Below are positions 35,402 through 45,122 of a stretch of 64,000 nucleotides of DNA, in pieces (the first letter of the stretch is position 1; every line of letters begins with the position of its first letter). Both the position numbers and the translations under genes were made by a program. The notes beneath the pieces are model-generated. The model saw only the letters and a list, made by a program, of their open reading frames with translations, had not been told where the DNA came from and made no database searches. This stretch comes from CAVQSS01 sp963746605. Lineage in GTDB: Bacteria; Desulfobacterota; RBG-13-43-22. The DNA lies in assembly GCA_963746605.1 (NCBI GenBank), contig CAVVCH010000033.1, positions 23,126 to 87,125 on the forward strand, in the 5' to 3' direction.

Positions 35402-35965
35402 GTGAAACCCGCCATTATTGTAGTCGACATGGTGCAGGACAATTTCCACGATGCGGATCACCTGCCCATCACCGCCCATGCCCGGACCATGATCCCGGCG
35501 CTGAACCGCTTGCTTAGGGAATCCCGGCAACAGGGAATCCCCATCATTTTTGCCTGTGACAGCTTTCTGGAAGGCGATTTTATCTTTCAGGGGAAGATGA
35601 AGGCCCACTCGTTACGAGGCACACCAGGGGCCGAGGTGATGGAAGGATTGGATCAGGCCCCCCAAGATATCGTCTTACCCAAGCGCCGCTTCAGCGCCTT
35701 CTTCAAGACCGACCTGGACATGACCTTGCGGCTGTACCGGATCGATACGGTGGCGGTGACCGGCATCGCCACCCATTTCTGCGTCCTGACCACGGCCCTG
35801 GACGCCCTTTGCCATGACTTCCGGGCCGTCATCCTCGAGGACTGCTCGGCCGCTCCCACCCCGGAGATCCACCAGCGGACTCTGGAACAACTACCGCCGC
35901 AATCCACTCTACCCACTGCTCCGGGTTATGGATTCGACTTCATTCCTGCAGGAAATCCCGCGTGA
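35402..35965 (+). CDS. Isochorismatase-family cysteine hydrolase
   Basis: This 187-residue hydrolase of the isochorismatase/nicotinamidase fold has a full triad: Asp9 in AIIVVDMVQDNF, Lys in VLPKRRFSAFF near residue 98, and nucleophile Cys in GIATHFCVLTTA near residue 126. Such enzymes act on amides or isochorismate-type ethers. The substrate is unclear, but the neighbouring CoA ligase suggests an aromatic or N-containing acid route. The start is GTG at 35402. A strong terminator ends the operon at 35990. Confidence 0.9.
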   Translation: MKPAIIVVDMVQDNFHDADHLPITAHARTMIPALNRLLRESRQQGIPIIFACDSFLEGDFIFQGKMKAHSLRGTPGAEVMEGLDQAPQDIVLPKRRFSAFFKTDLDMTLRLYRIDTVAVTGIATHFCVLTTALDALCHDFRAVILEDCSAAPTPEIHQRTLEQLPPQSTLPTAPGYGFDFIPAGNPA

Positions 35966-35989
35966 ATACCTGAAATTTTAACACGAAAA

Positions 35990-36027
35990 GAAACCGGCTT
36001 CCCATCTTCTGGAAGCCGGTTTCTTAT
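35990..36027 (+). terminator. Strong bidirectional terminator
   Basis: GAAACCGGCTTCC and GGAAGCCGGTTTC are perfect 13-base arms with an 8-base loop, followed by TTATTAT; on the other strand an A/T-rich tail follows too. It separates the convergent isochorismatase-family and hbd genes. Confidence 0.85.
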
Positions 36028-36067
36028 TATCCTAAGGTGTTATTGGACGGGAAATTGACCCTTGGTT

Positions 36068-36928
36068 CTATTTCTTATAGTCAAACCACCCCGCGCCGGT
36101 CTTCCGTCCCAGGCGACCGGCCCGGATCATGTTCTTCAGCAGGGTCGGGGCCACCCACTTGCCTTCCTTGTTCAACTCCTTATAAAAATAATCGGCCACA
36201 AACTTACAGATATCCACCCCGGTCAGGTCCATCAACTCAAAAGGTCCCATGGGGTAATTGAGCCCCAATTTGACCGCCTTGTCCACATCTTCTTTGGTGG
36301 CCACGCCCTCCTGGACGATGTTGATGGCTTCCAACATGTGGGGGATCATGATCCGGTTGACGATGAACCCCGGGGAATCGATCTTGACCTCCACCGTCTC
36401 TTTGCCCATTTTCTTGGCCAGATCCGTGGTCACCTGAACGGCTTCGTCATTGGTGTGAAAACCCCGGATGACTTCCACCAGACGCATCAGGGGAACGGGG
36501 TTAAAAAAGTGCATGCCCACCACCTTCTCGGGACGCTGAGTGGCCACGGCGATTTCGGTGATGGACATGGACGAGGTGTTGGTGGCCAGGATCACGTCCG
36601 CCCGGCAGATCCCGTCCAGGTCCTTGAAAACAGACCGTTTCAGATCCATGTCCTCGATCACCGCCTCGATGACGAAATCCACTTCCGCCAAATCGGCCAT
36701 GCTGGTGGTCCCCTTAATGCGTCCCAGCACTCCCTGCTTCTGGTCTTCGGTCATTTTCCCTTTTTCCACGCTTTTGCTTAAGAAGCGATCAATATTCTTG
36801 AGCCCGTTCTGGACAAAACGCTCTTCCACATCCCGCATGATGACCTCGCACCCGATGAGGGCGGCTACCTGAGCAATCCCGTTGCCCATAGTTCCGGCTC
36901 CCACTACACCAATCTTCTTGATCTCCAT
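36068..36928 (-). CDS. hbd: 3-hydroxybutyryl-CoA dehydrogenase
   Basis: This enzyme oxidises (S)-3-hydroxyacyl-CoA with NAD, or runs in reverse in butyrate routes. It has 286 residues with the Rossmann motif GVVGAGTMGNGIAQVAAL, the conserved EAVIEDMDLK, ATNTSSMSITEIA, the catalytic His in GMHFFNPVPLMRLVEVI, SPGFIVNRIMIP and the C-terminal GLNYPMGPFELMDLTG. It ends in TGAGWFDYKK, the full family end. It is monocistronic and could act with the crotonases at 3946 and 9730 in beta-oxidation, although they are not in one operon. Confidence 0.95.
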   Translation of the reverse strand: MEIKKIGVVGAGTMGNGIAQVAALIGCEVIMRDVEERFVQNGLKNIDRFLSKSVEKGKMTEDQKQGVLGRIKGTTSMADLAEVDFVIEAVIEDMDLKRSVFKDLDGICRADVILATNTSSMSITEIAVATQRPEKVVGMHFFNPVPLMRLVEVIRGFHTNDEAVQVTTDLAKKMGKETVEVKIDSPGFIVNRIMIPHMLEAINIVQEGVATKEDVDKAVKLGLNYPMGPFELMDLTGVDICKFVADYFYKELNKEGKWVAPTLLKNMIRAGRLGRKTGAGWFDYKK

Positions 36929-37034
36929 TAGAGTACCTCCTTTACGAAATTTGGTAGACCATACACTAACCTCGGATTTGTTGTCAATTCCCTTTAGCGA
37001 TTCGGCTGGGAGAAAATCCTGTGCGGCAATTCCC

Positions 37035-37063
37035 TTGACAGAGAACCTTCTTACCGGTATTTA
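37035..37063 (+). promoter_or_regulatory. Promoter of the clamp-motif hypothetical gene
   Basis: A perfect TTGACA (37035-37040) stands 17 bases from TATTTA (37058-37063), 33 bases before the start codon at 37096. Confidence 0.5.
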
Positions 37064-37095
37064 ATGAAAGGAACCGAATCGTTAAGGCCTCAACC

Positions 37096-37773
37096 ATGGA
37101 TTTCTACCCGGAAAATATCCTTTTAGAGATTATTTCCCTGCTCAATGCCCCTTTTCCGCCCGCGGTTCCCCTGACCGGTCCGGAAGAGACCGAACTCTCT
37201 CTCCGGGATTTAAATTTTGTCTGGTGGCTTGAATACTTCCTTCGGTCGAAGCCTTCCGTCTTTCAAGAAGAATTTGATTCCCTGCCCCCATTGGAACAAA
37301 GCAGTCTGGTCGCTCAAATCGGACACTGTTTCCTCCTCCGGCCCTTATTACGGCGGCTATTCCCTTCGAAATCCAGACCTGCAAAAACCTATCCTTGGAA
37401 GGTCGCCCGGGATGGGTCCTTGCTTCACCTGACCGGTGATGATGAAAAAGAGGTTACGACGGGCCTTTTCTATATTTTCCCCCATCGCCGCCTCTGGCCG
37501 GAATTGGCAACCATCCTCGAGGGTAAGATTTCTTTGACCCCTGCCGACCTGAGAAGCGTCCAAACCGTTATCGAATTTAGCCTGCAATCCCGTCTGGATG
37601 ATATCCGCAGTCGGGCAGAAGGACTCGGATTCTTGCTGGCCCGTCCTGACCCGCCCCCCCTGCGGGAGGGGGAACCTCCACTAACGGAACAGGAACCGAA
37701 AATTGAAGCGTTTAGTCCCAAGACGATCCGGAAAAAAAAGAAATCCAGCGGACAATTAAGTCTTTTTGAGTAA
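37096..37773 (+). CDS. Hypothetical protein with a C-terminal sliding-clamp-binding motif
   Basis: This 225-residue cytoplasmic protein of unknown family is mostly helical (residues 1-190), with a proline-rich linker (PDPPPLREGEPP) and a basic tail KTIRKKKKSSGQLSLFE. The last residues contain QLSLF, the consensus pentapeptide by which polymerases, MutS and similar proteins bind the DnaN clamp. This suggests it works at the replication fork or in repair. The same motif type (QFSLF) is seen in the DnaE encoded 2-6 kb away. No catalytic motif is visible. Confidence 0.7.
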   Translation: MDFYPENILLEIISLLNAPFPPAVPLTGPEETELSLRDLNFVWWLEYFLRSKPSVFQEEFDSLPPLEQSSLVAQIGHCFLLRPLLRRLFPSKSRPAKTYPWKVARDGSLLHLTGDDEKEVTTGLFYIFPHRRLWPELATILEGKISLTPADLRSVQTVIEFSLQSRLDDIRSRAEGLGFLLARPDPPPLREGEPPLTEQEPKIEAFSPKTIRKKKKSSGQLSLFE

Positions 37774-37774
37774 T

Positions 37775-37957
37775 CAGGGTTTGGGGCGGACGGACTTGCC
37801 GGGTGGAGACGGAGAGATGCTGAAATTAAGAATCCGCAGGCTCACCGCCCTGGATGTGGAAATGCTGCTCCCCGGACATGGAGAAGTTTTGGCAGGGAAA
37901 GAGGCGGTGAAAGCCAATTTTAGGGCGGTGGAGGATTACTGGTTCAATTTTATCTGA
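37775..37957 (+). pseudogene. Metallo-beta-lactamase-fold hydrolase, 3' remnant
   Basis: About 60 codons match the C-terminal end of MBL-fold hydrolases: GLGRTDLPGGDGEMLKLRIR, then LDVEMLLPGHGEVLAG, which carries a zinc-ligand His, and a terminal EDYWFNFI. The catalytic N-terminal part is absent and replaced by the preceding gene, so this is a leftover of a deletion. Confidence 0.7.
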
Positions 37958-37962
37958 CGATC

Positions 37963-38268
37963 TTAAGGGAGGCGGTTCAGCTCTCGGCGGCATTCCTCTA
38001 TCCGCTGCCGTCGAAAAGCGATCCATTCCAGGTCGCGATTCAGGTTCGGAACAACCGCCGTGCCCGAAATATTCCTTTCAGCCAATCGATTTGCGGCCAG
38101 CCGGATCCTTTGGCATCGGGCTTGCTCCAGTTCCTCCTGGGATTGCCTCACTATTTCCTTATGACGTTTCAGGTCGGAAGGCCAGAGACCTTCCAGCAGG
38201 TCCCACCGTTTCCCGTTGTCACCGCCCGGTTCGATAGCGTCGATTATTTCCTGTCTCCATAATGATAT
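37963..38268 (-). CDS. Small helical protein, start codon not evident
   Basis: An open frame of about 100 codons (SLWRQEIIDAIEPGG through RRQRIEECRRELNRLP) has protein-like composition: amphipathic, Arg/Glu-rich helices with a conserved-looking WDLLEGLWPSDLK segment. Only a GTG at 38151 could start it in frame, and that would cut off the better half. No ATG precedes. It may be a frameshifted or degraded gene. It is on the same strand as yqgE, whose stop lies just upstream. Family unknown. Confidence 0.4.
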   Translation of the reverse strand: MSLWRQEIIDAIEPGGDNGKRWDLLEGLWPSDLKRHKEIVRQSQEELEQARCQRIRLAANRLAERNISGTAVVPNLNRDLEWIAFRRQRIEECRRELNRLP

Positions 38269-38292
38269 CTAAGGTACTACGAATTTCACCCA

Positions 38293-38865
38293 TCAGGCAT
38301 GTCCGACCGTGTCCGTCAATAAAGCGAGATCGACCCCCAGTAATTTAGCGGCCATTTCCCAACGCTGGGCAATGGGGGCCTGAAAGATAATATGTTCATC
38401 CGCCGAGCAGGTCAACCAGGCGTTGGCCATAATCTCCGACTCCAGTTGACCTGGTCCCCAACCGGCGCACCCCATGGCAATGATAAAAGCCTCCGGTCCT
38501 TGTCCCCGAGCCAGGGCCTCTAAAATATCCTTGGAATTACTGAGAGCCAGGGAGGTCGTTATCGGATGATTGCCTTCCCAATCAAACGGGGGGCCGTGAA
38601 GGATGAAGAGTTGTCCTTTGTGAACCGGCCCCCCCACATGAATGGGTATATCCTCCCGCTCCGGGGCGAAGGGTAATCCCAATTCCTCGAAAATAGTCAA
38701 GCCGCTCAAATCCGGGTATACCCGGTTTATCACCAACCCCAAGGCTCCTTCTACGGAATGCTCGCAGATACAGGTTACGGTTTGATGGAAATTGGGGTCC
38801 AACAAACTCGGCATGGCGATGAGGAACTGTCCTTTAAGAGAGTGAGCATCTTTTTTAAGAGTCAT
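38293..38865 (-). CDS. YqgE/AlgH family protein (UPF0301)
   Basis: This 190-residue protein of the YqgE/AlgH family has no biochemical function firmly assigned. Family-typical stretches are LKGQFLIAMPSLLDPNFHQT, CEHSVEGALGLVINRV, VGGPVHKGQLFILHG and IAMGCAGWGPGQLESEI. Length is normal. It is the last good gene of the minus-strand run after UPF0280. The 76-base gap to UPF0280 carries nothing else notable. Confidence 0.93.
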   Translation of the reverse strand: MTLKKDAHSLKGQFLIAMPSLLDPNFHQTVTCICEHSVEGALGLVINRVYPDLSGLTIFEELGLPFAPEREDIPIHVGGPVHKGQLFILHGPPFDWEGNHPITTSLALSNSKDILEALARGQGPEAFIIAMGCAGWGPGQLESEIMANAWLTCSADEHIIFQAPIAQRWEMAAKLLGVDLALLTDTVGHA

Positions 38866-38941
38866 ACCTTTAATCTAAGAAAACCCTCGAAAGGAGTCAA
38901 GCATAATTACCTGCATAATTACCTGACCCGGTACCCCGGCC

Positions 38942-39670
38942 TCAAAGGGAAACGATTTCCAAATCCCCCCAAAGGCCTAACTGATCTCCCAGGACGATCA
39001 AAACGCCATCGACTCCAGGGATCGTCTGAGCAAAGGCAATGGCCTCGGGCAAATCCTGCCGGGTCCGGACGCGATTCCCCACCGCCGTTGCCGCCGCGTC
39101 GGCCAGGATCGCCGAAGGGGACAGAACGGCCACCGCATCCGCCCGGCCGAAACTCAACGAATGCCCGACCGTCCCTGACGAGGTGCAAAGGCCCACCGAT
39201 CCCGTAGAGGGCGGCAGGGTAACCCCGATCCGCTGACTGAGCGGGGAAGTCCCGGCAAAAAGACCCACGGTCAGAGGCTCTTGACAAGCAATAAAGCAGT
39301 CCCCCCCATTTTCAATGATGATTTCCGGTGAGAGTTCCAGCAGGTCGTTTCCCACGTATTGAGCGACGGCCCCGGCTACGGCGGCCATCGGCCCCACCCC
39401 GGTCACGCGTCCGGCGGCCAGCATCTCCTTAATAATGTTCGGGGCCAGCGGATCAGGAGGAAGCGGCGTCAGCGCCTCCTGAAACTCCGGATGCTGACGG
39501 ATATACTCTTCGATGGCCTGGCGATAGCGGTAAAGTCGTTCATATCCTTCCGCAGCCAGATTTCGCCGGGCCCGAATCCAGAGGTCGCTTTCCTTGACCT
39601 GGATGGTGAAGGATACCCAGTCGGGGGAAACGGTTCGAGTGCGGTAAAAACGTTCCTGGTAGGGGACCAT
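38942..39670 (-). CDS. UPF0280 family protein (ApbE-like fold)
   Basis: This 242-residue protein of UPF0280 is related in fold to ApbE flavin transferases and known mainly in archaea, methanogen-like gene sets and deltaproteobacteria. Typical stretches are RTRTVSPDWVSFTIQVKESD, GRVTGVGPMAAVAGAVAQYV, IIENGGDCFIA, STGSVGLCTSSGTVGHSLSF and GRADAVAVLSPSAILADAAAT. Function is unknown; a role in cofactor or redox metabolism is inferred. It lies 110 bases downstream of dnaE. Confidence 0.9.
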   Translation of the reverse strand: MVPYQERFYRTRTVSPDWVSFTIQVKESDLWIRARRNLAAEGYERLYRYRQAIEEYIRQHPEFQEALTPLPPDPLAPNIIKEMLAAGRVTGVGPMAAVAGAVAQYVGNDLLELSPEIIIENGGDCFIACQEPLTVGLFAGTSPLSQRIGVTLPPSTGSVGLCTSSGTVGHSLSFGRADAVAVLSPSAILADAAATAVGNRVRTRQDLPEAIAFAQTIPGVDGVLIVLGDQLGLWGDLEIVSL

Positions 39671-39779
39671 CGGCCTTTATCTCGCTAATCAAAATTCGAA
39701 ACCGAATTTCGGAACAATTTAAAGATCTCATCGGTTCCGATGCTCTGGGAGCATATTCTAAGACCGTTCCAACGGTAGT

Positions 39780-42700
39780 CTATTGAAACTGGACCTCCAA
39801 GATCGGGGTTCCGAAAAGATCACGCAACTCCCGCTTCAACCGCGCCGATGGCTTGATTTTATAGACTTCGGGCAAGCTGAGAAAAACCTGGGTCTGATTG
39901 GGGCAATGAACGACGAATTGTACCGGGCAGGCACCGGGATGATGCCGCAATAAAACGGATAAATTGGCCAATTGGTCCCGGCTCAAGCCGGTGGCCGAAA
40001 TGGACAGGATGGCCTTAACGGCTGAAGTTTCCTCGGCCTGTTCCAGAGTCATAACCTCCTGGGCAATGACCTTAGCCCCCTTTTCATCCTTGCTGAGATT
40101 ACCGGTAATCCATAAGGGGACCTCATCCTTGAGCAAGGGAGAACATTTGCGGAAGATGTCGGCAAAGACGATCACCTCGCAGGACCCGGTCAGATCCTCG
40201 ATCGTGGCAAAGGCCATACGATCCCCCTTTTTGCTGTTGATTTCCTTGAGACCCGCCACCGTCCCGGCCAGGTGAACCGTTTCCTTGTCGGCCAATTCGG
40301 AGAGGTCCTGGATAGCCGTTGCTTTCAGAGCCTGCAAGGTATCCAGATAGCGGGTCAGGGGATGACCGGTGATGTAAAACCCCAGAATTTCTTTTTCAAA
40401 GGCCAATTTCTGACTTTCCCGCCATTCCTCCAGAACCGGCGGTTCCGACTCGGGCATATCAAGACCGGGTTGATCCCCCAAATCAAAAAGGCTGAACTGA
40501 TTGCCGGTCCTGTCCCGCTGCAATCGTTGACCGATTTCCGTGGCCTCAGGCAAAAAAGCCATCAGGCGGGAACGGGCCACTCCCATGGAGTCCATGGCCC
40601 CGCACTTGATCAGGCTTTCCAGAACCTTTCGATTGGCTCGAAATAAATCGACCCTTTTGCATAAGTCCACTAAGGATTGGAACGGGCCGCCCTGCTCTCG
40701 CGCCTCCAAGATGGATTCAATGGCCCCCTCTCCCACATTTTTTACCGCCGCCAAACCAAACCGGATCTTATCCTCGATGATGGAGAAATCCATCCGGCTT
40801 TGATTGATATCCGGTGGCAAAACGACAATCCCTTTCTCCCGGCATTCCGTGATGTATTTGATGATATCAGAGGCATTACCCATCTTGCTGGTCAGCAGGG
40901 CCGCCATAAACTCCAGGGGGTAGTGAGCCTTGAGAAAGGCGGTCTGGTAGGCAATCAAGGCATAGGCCGCGCTGTGAGATTTGTTGAAGCCATAGCCCCC
41001 GAACTTTTCCATCAGGTTGAAAACCGTTTCCGCTTTTTTGAGATCGATCTTTTTCTTTTTGGCTCCCTGTAGAAAACGTTCCCGTTGTTGGGCCATCACT
41101 TCGGTTATCTTCTTGCCCATGGCTCGGCGCAGGATGTCGGCCTCGCCCATGGAGTAATCAGCCAGGACGCTGCCTAACTCCATCACCTGTTCCTGGTAAA
41201 CGATGACGCCATAGGTTTCTTTGAGGATCGGCTCCATCTGGGGCAGAAGATATTCGACCGGGATCAACCCGTGCTTTCGCTTGACAAAGTCATCCACCAT
41301 GCCGCTTTCCAGCGGACCGGGTCGATACAAGGCCACCAGGGCGATGAGGTCCTCAAAGTTTTCCGGCTTCATCTTGATGACCAGGTCCTTCATGCCCGAA
41401 CTTTCCAATTGAAAGACCCCGGTGGTATCCCCCCGTCCTAATAATTCGTAGACGGCCGGATCATCCAGAGGGATCTGAGAAAGATCCAAAGGATGGCCCT
41501 GAGACCGCTCTATCATCTTCAAGGCGTACTGGATGATGGTCAGGTTGTTGAGGCCCAGGAGATCGAACTTGATCAGACCCGCCTCTTGAACCGATTTCAT
41601 ATCATACTGCGTCAGCGTTTCACCCTTCGGCCCCCTGTACAGAGGCGTGGACTCAACCAGGGGATGGGGAGAAATCACTACGCCGGCGGCATGGGTGGAG
41701 GCGTGGCGCGGCAGGCCTTCCAGGACCTCGGCAATGGTCAAAAGTTCCCGCACCATCGGGTCGTTTTCCTTGAGCTCCCGAAGTCGGGGCTCCTTTTCCA
41801 GGGCCTCCTTCAGATTGATTTTCAGAATATTCGGCACCAGTTTGGCGATCCGGTCCACTTCGCCATAGGGCATATTCAGGGCCCGTCCCACATCCCGGAT
41901 CACGGCCCGGGGGAGCATCTTCCCAAAGGTGATGATTTGGGCCACGTGGTCCTGGCCGTATTTCTCGATAATATATTTCAGGATTTCATCGCGCCGTTCC
42001 ACGCAAAAATCCACATCGATGTCCGGCAATTCCTTGCGTTCCACGTTAAGGAAACCGTTCAAAGAACAGCCCGTAGACCAGGGGGTCGATATCGGTAATC
42101 TCCAAGGCGTAGGCCACCAGGCTGCCGGCAGCCGACCCCCGGCCCGGTCCCACGGGAATACCCTTTTCCTTGGCCTGGCATACATAATCGGAAACCACTA
42201 GAAAATAGCCGGAAAAGCCCATCTGGGTGATAACCGCCAACTCCCTTTCCAAACGCTCCCGGTAGTCCTTGAACCGCGTGGCCGGGAACAGCGGATCGGC
42301 TTCTTTGACTTTCAGCCTCTTTTCCAGACCGGCCCGGGCCTCCCGCTTCAAACGACGGTCCATGGTCTCTTCGGGAGGCAACGGGAAACGGGGCAGCAGG
42401 GCGTGCCCCAGGTGCAGATCCAGATTGCAACGTTCGGCGATGCGAACCGTGTTTTCAATGGCCTGCGGATAGTCGACGAAGAGGGCCTGCATCTCTTCCG
42501 GGGATTTAAAATAGAGCTGATTGGTGGAAAAGCGAAGCCGGTTGTGATCTTGGATCGTTTTACCAGTCTGGATACAGAGCAGGACATCATGGGCCCGGGC
42601 ATGCTCCTGGGCCAGGTAGTGGCAATCGTTGGTGGCTACCAGGGGAAGACTCAAGCGGCGGCTGAGTTCCACCAGACCGGTATTGACGATTTCCTGTTCC

Positions 42701-43251
42701 GGAATGTCGTTCTTTTGAAGCTCCAGGAAAAAACGATCTCGATCAAAAATCTCCCCCAGTTCACGGGCTGTAGCCAGCGCCCGATCGGGGTCACCCCGAA
42801 GAAGGGCATGAGGAACCTCTCCGTGCAGGCAGGCGGATAGGGCAATCAGGCCCTGGTTGTGTTTTTTCAACAACTCCCGGTCGATCCGGGGTTTGTAGTA
42901 AAAGCCTTCCAAATGGCCCAGCGTGACCAACTGGAGCAGGTTGCGGTAGCCCTTTTCGTTTTTGCAGAGCAGGACCAAGTGGTAGGCGTTCTCAAGGTTA
43001 CCGCTGCTTTCCTTTTGAAAACGGCTTTGAGGAGCCACATATACTTCACAACCGATAATCGGTTTCAGACCGTATTTAGGGGCCTGTTTATAAAAATCCA
43101 CCACTCCGAAAAGATTCCCGTGGTCGGTCATGGTAATAGCCGGCAATTTATAAGCCTGGGCCTTTTCAAAAAGCTCCTTGAGGCGGATGCCACCGTCCAA
43201 CAGGCTGTATTGGGTATGCACATGAAGGTGGACAAAAGAAGCGTGTTGCAT
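39780..43251 (-). CDS. dnaE: DNA polymerase III alpha subunit (one frameshift)
   Basis: This is the replicative polymerase catalytic subunit, about 1156 residues when joined. It has an N-terminal PHP domain (FVHLHVHTQYSLLDGG), the palm with GPGRGSAAGSLVAYAL and PDIDVDFC (catalytic Asp pair), and a second Asp region KFDLLGLNNLTII. Downstream are helix-hairpin-helix DNA-binding (NKSHSAAYALIAYQTAFLKA) and OB-fold segments, with the clamp-binding QFSLFDLG. The frames change at 42052-42054, where AAA in place of AA interrupts FERF-LNVERKELPD. An essential gene is not expected to be broken, so an error is likely. It lies downstream of guaA, separated by a long hairpin repeat. Confidence 0.95.
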
Positions 43252-43263
43252 AAAACCCTAAAC

Positions 43264-43456
43264 TCGAAATCCGAAATCCGAAATCCGAAACAAGCTCGAA
43301 TGTTCAAAATCCGAATATTCAAAACATCTCCCTGGACGGGAGGGAACCGGGGGATTTTGGGTGAACCCCGGAACCTTACCCCTGGAAGTCCAAGGGAAGT
43401 GATGTTTTGAATTTTGAATTTCGGTCATTTGAATTTGTTTCGGATTTCGAATTTCG
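43264..43456 (-). repeat. Long imperfect inverted repeat of AAATCCGAAATCCGAAA units
   Basis: Left arm 43264-43328 (CGAAATCCGAAATCCGAAAC onward, ending TTCAAAACATC) and right arm 43401-43456 (starting GATGTTTTGAATTTTGAATT) are near-complements around a loop of about 70 bases. It lies between guaA and dnaE on their common transcript. Confidence 0.8.
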
Positions 43457-43473
43457 TGCTTCGAATTTTCTTT

Positions 43474-45030
43474 TTATTCCCACTCGATCGTGCTGGGGGG
43501 CTTGGAGGAAATATCGTAGACCACTCGATTGACGCCCTTGACCTCGTTAATGATGCGATTGGAGATCCGCCCCAGCAGGTCATACGGCACGCGGGACCAG
43601 TCGGCGGTCATGGCATCCTGGCTGTCCACGATCCGCAGGGCAATGACATTTTCATAGGTCCGTTCATCGCCCATTACCCCCACGGTTTTGATGGGCAACA
43701 AGACGGCGAAGGACTGCCAGACCCGGCTGTAGAGATTGGCCCGCCGCATTTCCTCCCAGACGACGGTATCGGCTTGCCGGAGAATGGCCAGCCGGTCTTC
43801 GGTCACCTCGCCAACGATTCGTATGGCCAACCCCGGTCCGGGAAAAGGCTGGCGGATGATCATTTCTTCCGGGAGGCCCAAACTGCGCCCCACCCGGCGG
43901 CCCTCATCCTTGAACAACTCCCGCAGCGGTTCGATCAGAGTCAGCTTCATCCGGCTCGGCAGCCCGCCCACGTTGTGATGGGTCTTGATGGTTGCCGACG
44001 GACCTCTAAAGGACACGGACTCGATGACATCCGGATACAAAGTCCCCTGGGCTAAAAAACGGACCGGTCCGATCTTTTTGGCTTCCTGTTCGAAAATCCG
44101 GATGAATTCATGTCCGATGATCCGGCGTTTCTTTTCCGGATCGGTCACCTTCTTCAGTTTCCTCAAGAAACCGGCCGCGGCGTCCACATAGACCAAAGGG
44201 ATGTGGTAATGGCCGCGAAAGACCTGAACCACTTTTTCCGCCTCGCCGCTCCGCAACAGCCCGTTATTGACGAATATACAGGTCAATTGATCGCTGATGG
44301 CCTGGTGGAGTAAGACCGCTACCACCGAGGAATCCACCCCGCCGGAGAGGCCGCAGATCACTTTTCCCGTTCCCACTCGTTCCCGAATATCGGCCACCGC
44401 CTGCTTGATAAAAGAGCGGGTGGTCCAGAGCGGCTTTAGCCCGCAGACTTCAAAAAGAAAATTTTTCAGTATCCGATGGCCCTGGGGGGTATGGACCACT
44501 TCCGGATGGAACTGGACGCCCCAGAGCGTCCGGGACCGATTCCGCATGGCCGCTACGGGGGCATTGCCACTGCCGGCGATGGGCACAAAGTGCGGAGGCA
44601 GTTTCTCGATCCGGTCGCCGTGGCTCATCCAGACCGTTTGACTTTTCTGGCCGCCCTGGTCCAGGCCCTGGAATAATCCTTCAAAATCCTTGATCCGGAG
44701 CTCCACCCGGCCGTATTCCCGTTTCTGGGAGTGTTCCACTCGGCCGCCCAATTGCTGCGTCAGCAATTGCATGCCATAGCAGATGCCCAACACGGGAATT
44801 CCCAACTCGAAAATTTTGGGATCCGGCAGGGGGGCCTTGGCATCATAGACACTGGCCGGGCTGCCGGAAAGGATGATTCCCTGGGGATCGAACTCCTTGA
44901 TGTGGGACCAGGACCAGTTAAAGGGATGGATCTCGCAATAAACCCTGGCCTCCCGCACCCGCCGAGCGATTAACTGCGTGGTCTGGGATCCGAAGTCCAG
45001 GATAAGCACTTTTTGGCTGTGAATGTCCAC
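43474..45030 (-). CDS. guaA: GMP synthase (glutamine-hydrolysing)
   Basis: This enzyme converts XMP, glutamine and ATP to GMP. It has 518 residues: a class I glutamine amidotransferase domain (VLILDFGSQTTQLIARRVRE, nucleophile Cys in GIPVLGICYGMQLL, His in VQFHPEVVHT), an ATP-pyrophosphatase domain with the P-loop CGLSGGVDSSVVAVLL, and a dimerisation end NRVVYDISSKPPSTIEWE. The start is GTG at 45030 with AGAGGA upstream. It is downstream of guaB in a guaBA operon. Confidence 0.97.
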   Translation of the reverse strand: MDIHSQKVLILDFGSQTTQLIARRVREARVYCEIHPFNWSWSHIKEFDPQGIILSGSPASVYDAKAPLPDPKIFELGIPVLGICYGMQLLTQQLGGRVEHSQKREYGRVELRIKDFEGLFQGLDQGGQKSQTVWMSHGDRIEKLPPHFVPIAGSGNAPVAAMRNRSRTLWGVQFHPEVVHTPQGHRILKNFLFEVCGLKPLWTTRSFIKQAVADIRERVGTGKVICGLSGGVDSSVVAVLLHQAISDQLTCIFVNNGLLRSGEAEKVVQVFRGHYHIPLVYVDAAAGFLRKLKKVTDPEKKRRIIGHEFIRIFEQEAKKIGPVRFLAQGTLYPDVIESVSFRGPSATIKTHHNVGGLPSRMKLTLIEPLRELFKDEGRRVGRSLGLPEEMIIRQPFPGPGLAIRIVGEVTEDRLAILRQADTVVWEEMRRANLYSRVWQSFAVLLPIKTVGVMGDERTYENVIALRIVDSQDAMTADWSRVPYDLLGRISNRIINEVKGVNRVVYDISSKPPSTIEWE

Positions 45031-45122
45031 GGGGGGATTCCTCTTTCAAAATTCAGGGTTCAGGGCTTGGCGCTGAATGGTTCCAGCCCTTTTTTCGCCA
45101 GGCGCTCAGCGCTTCGCTTCTT

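Noticed and set aside
42046..42062. Programmed +1 frameshift (CCT TAA C) in dnaE
   Set aside because: No stimulatory Shine-Dalgarno-like sequence or downstream structure seen; a homopolymer error explains it more simply.
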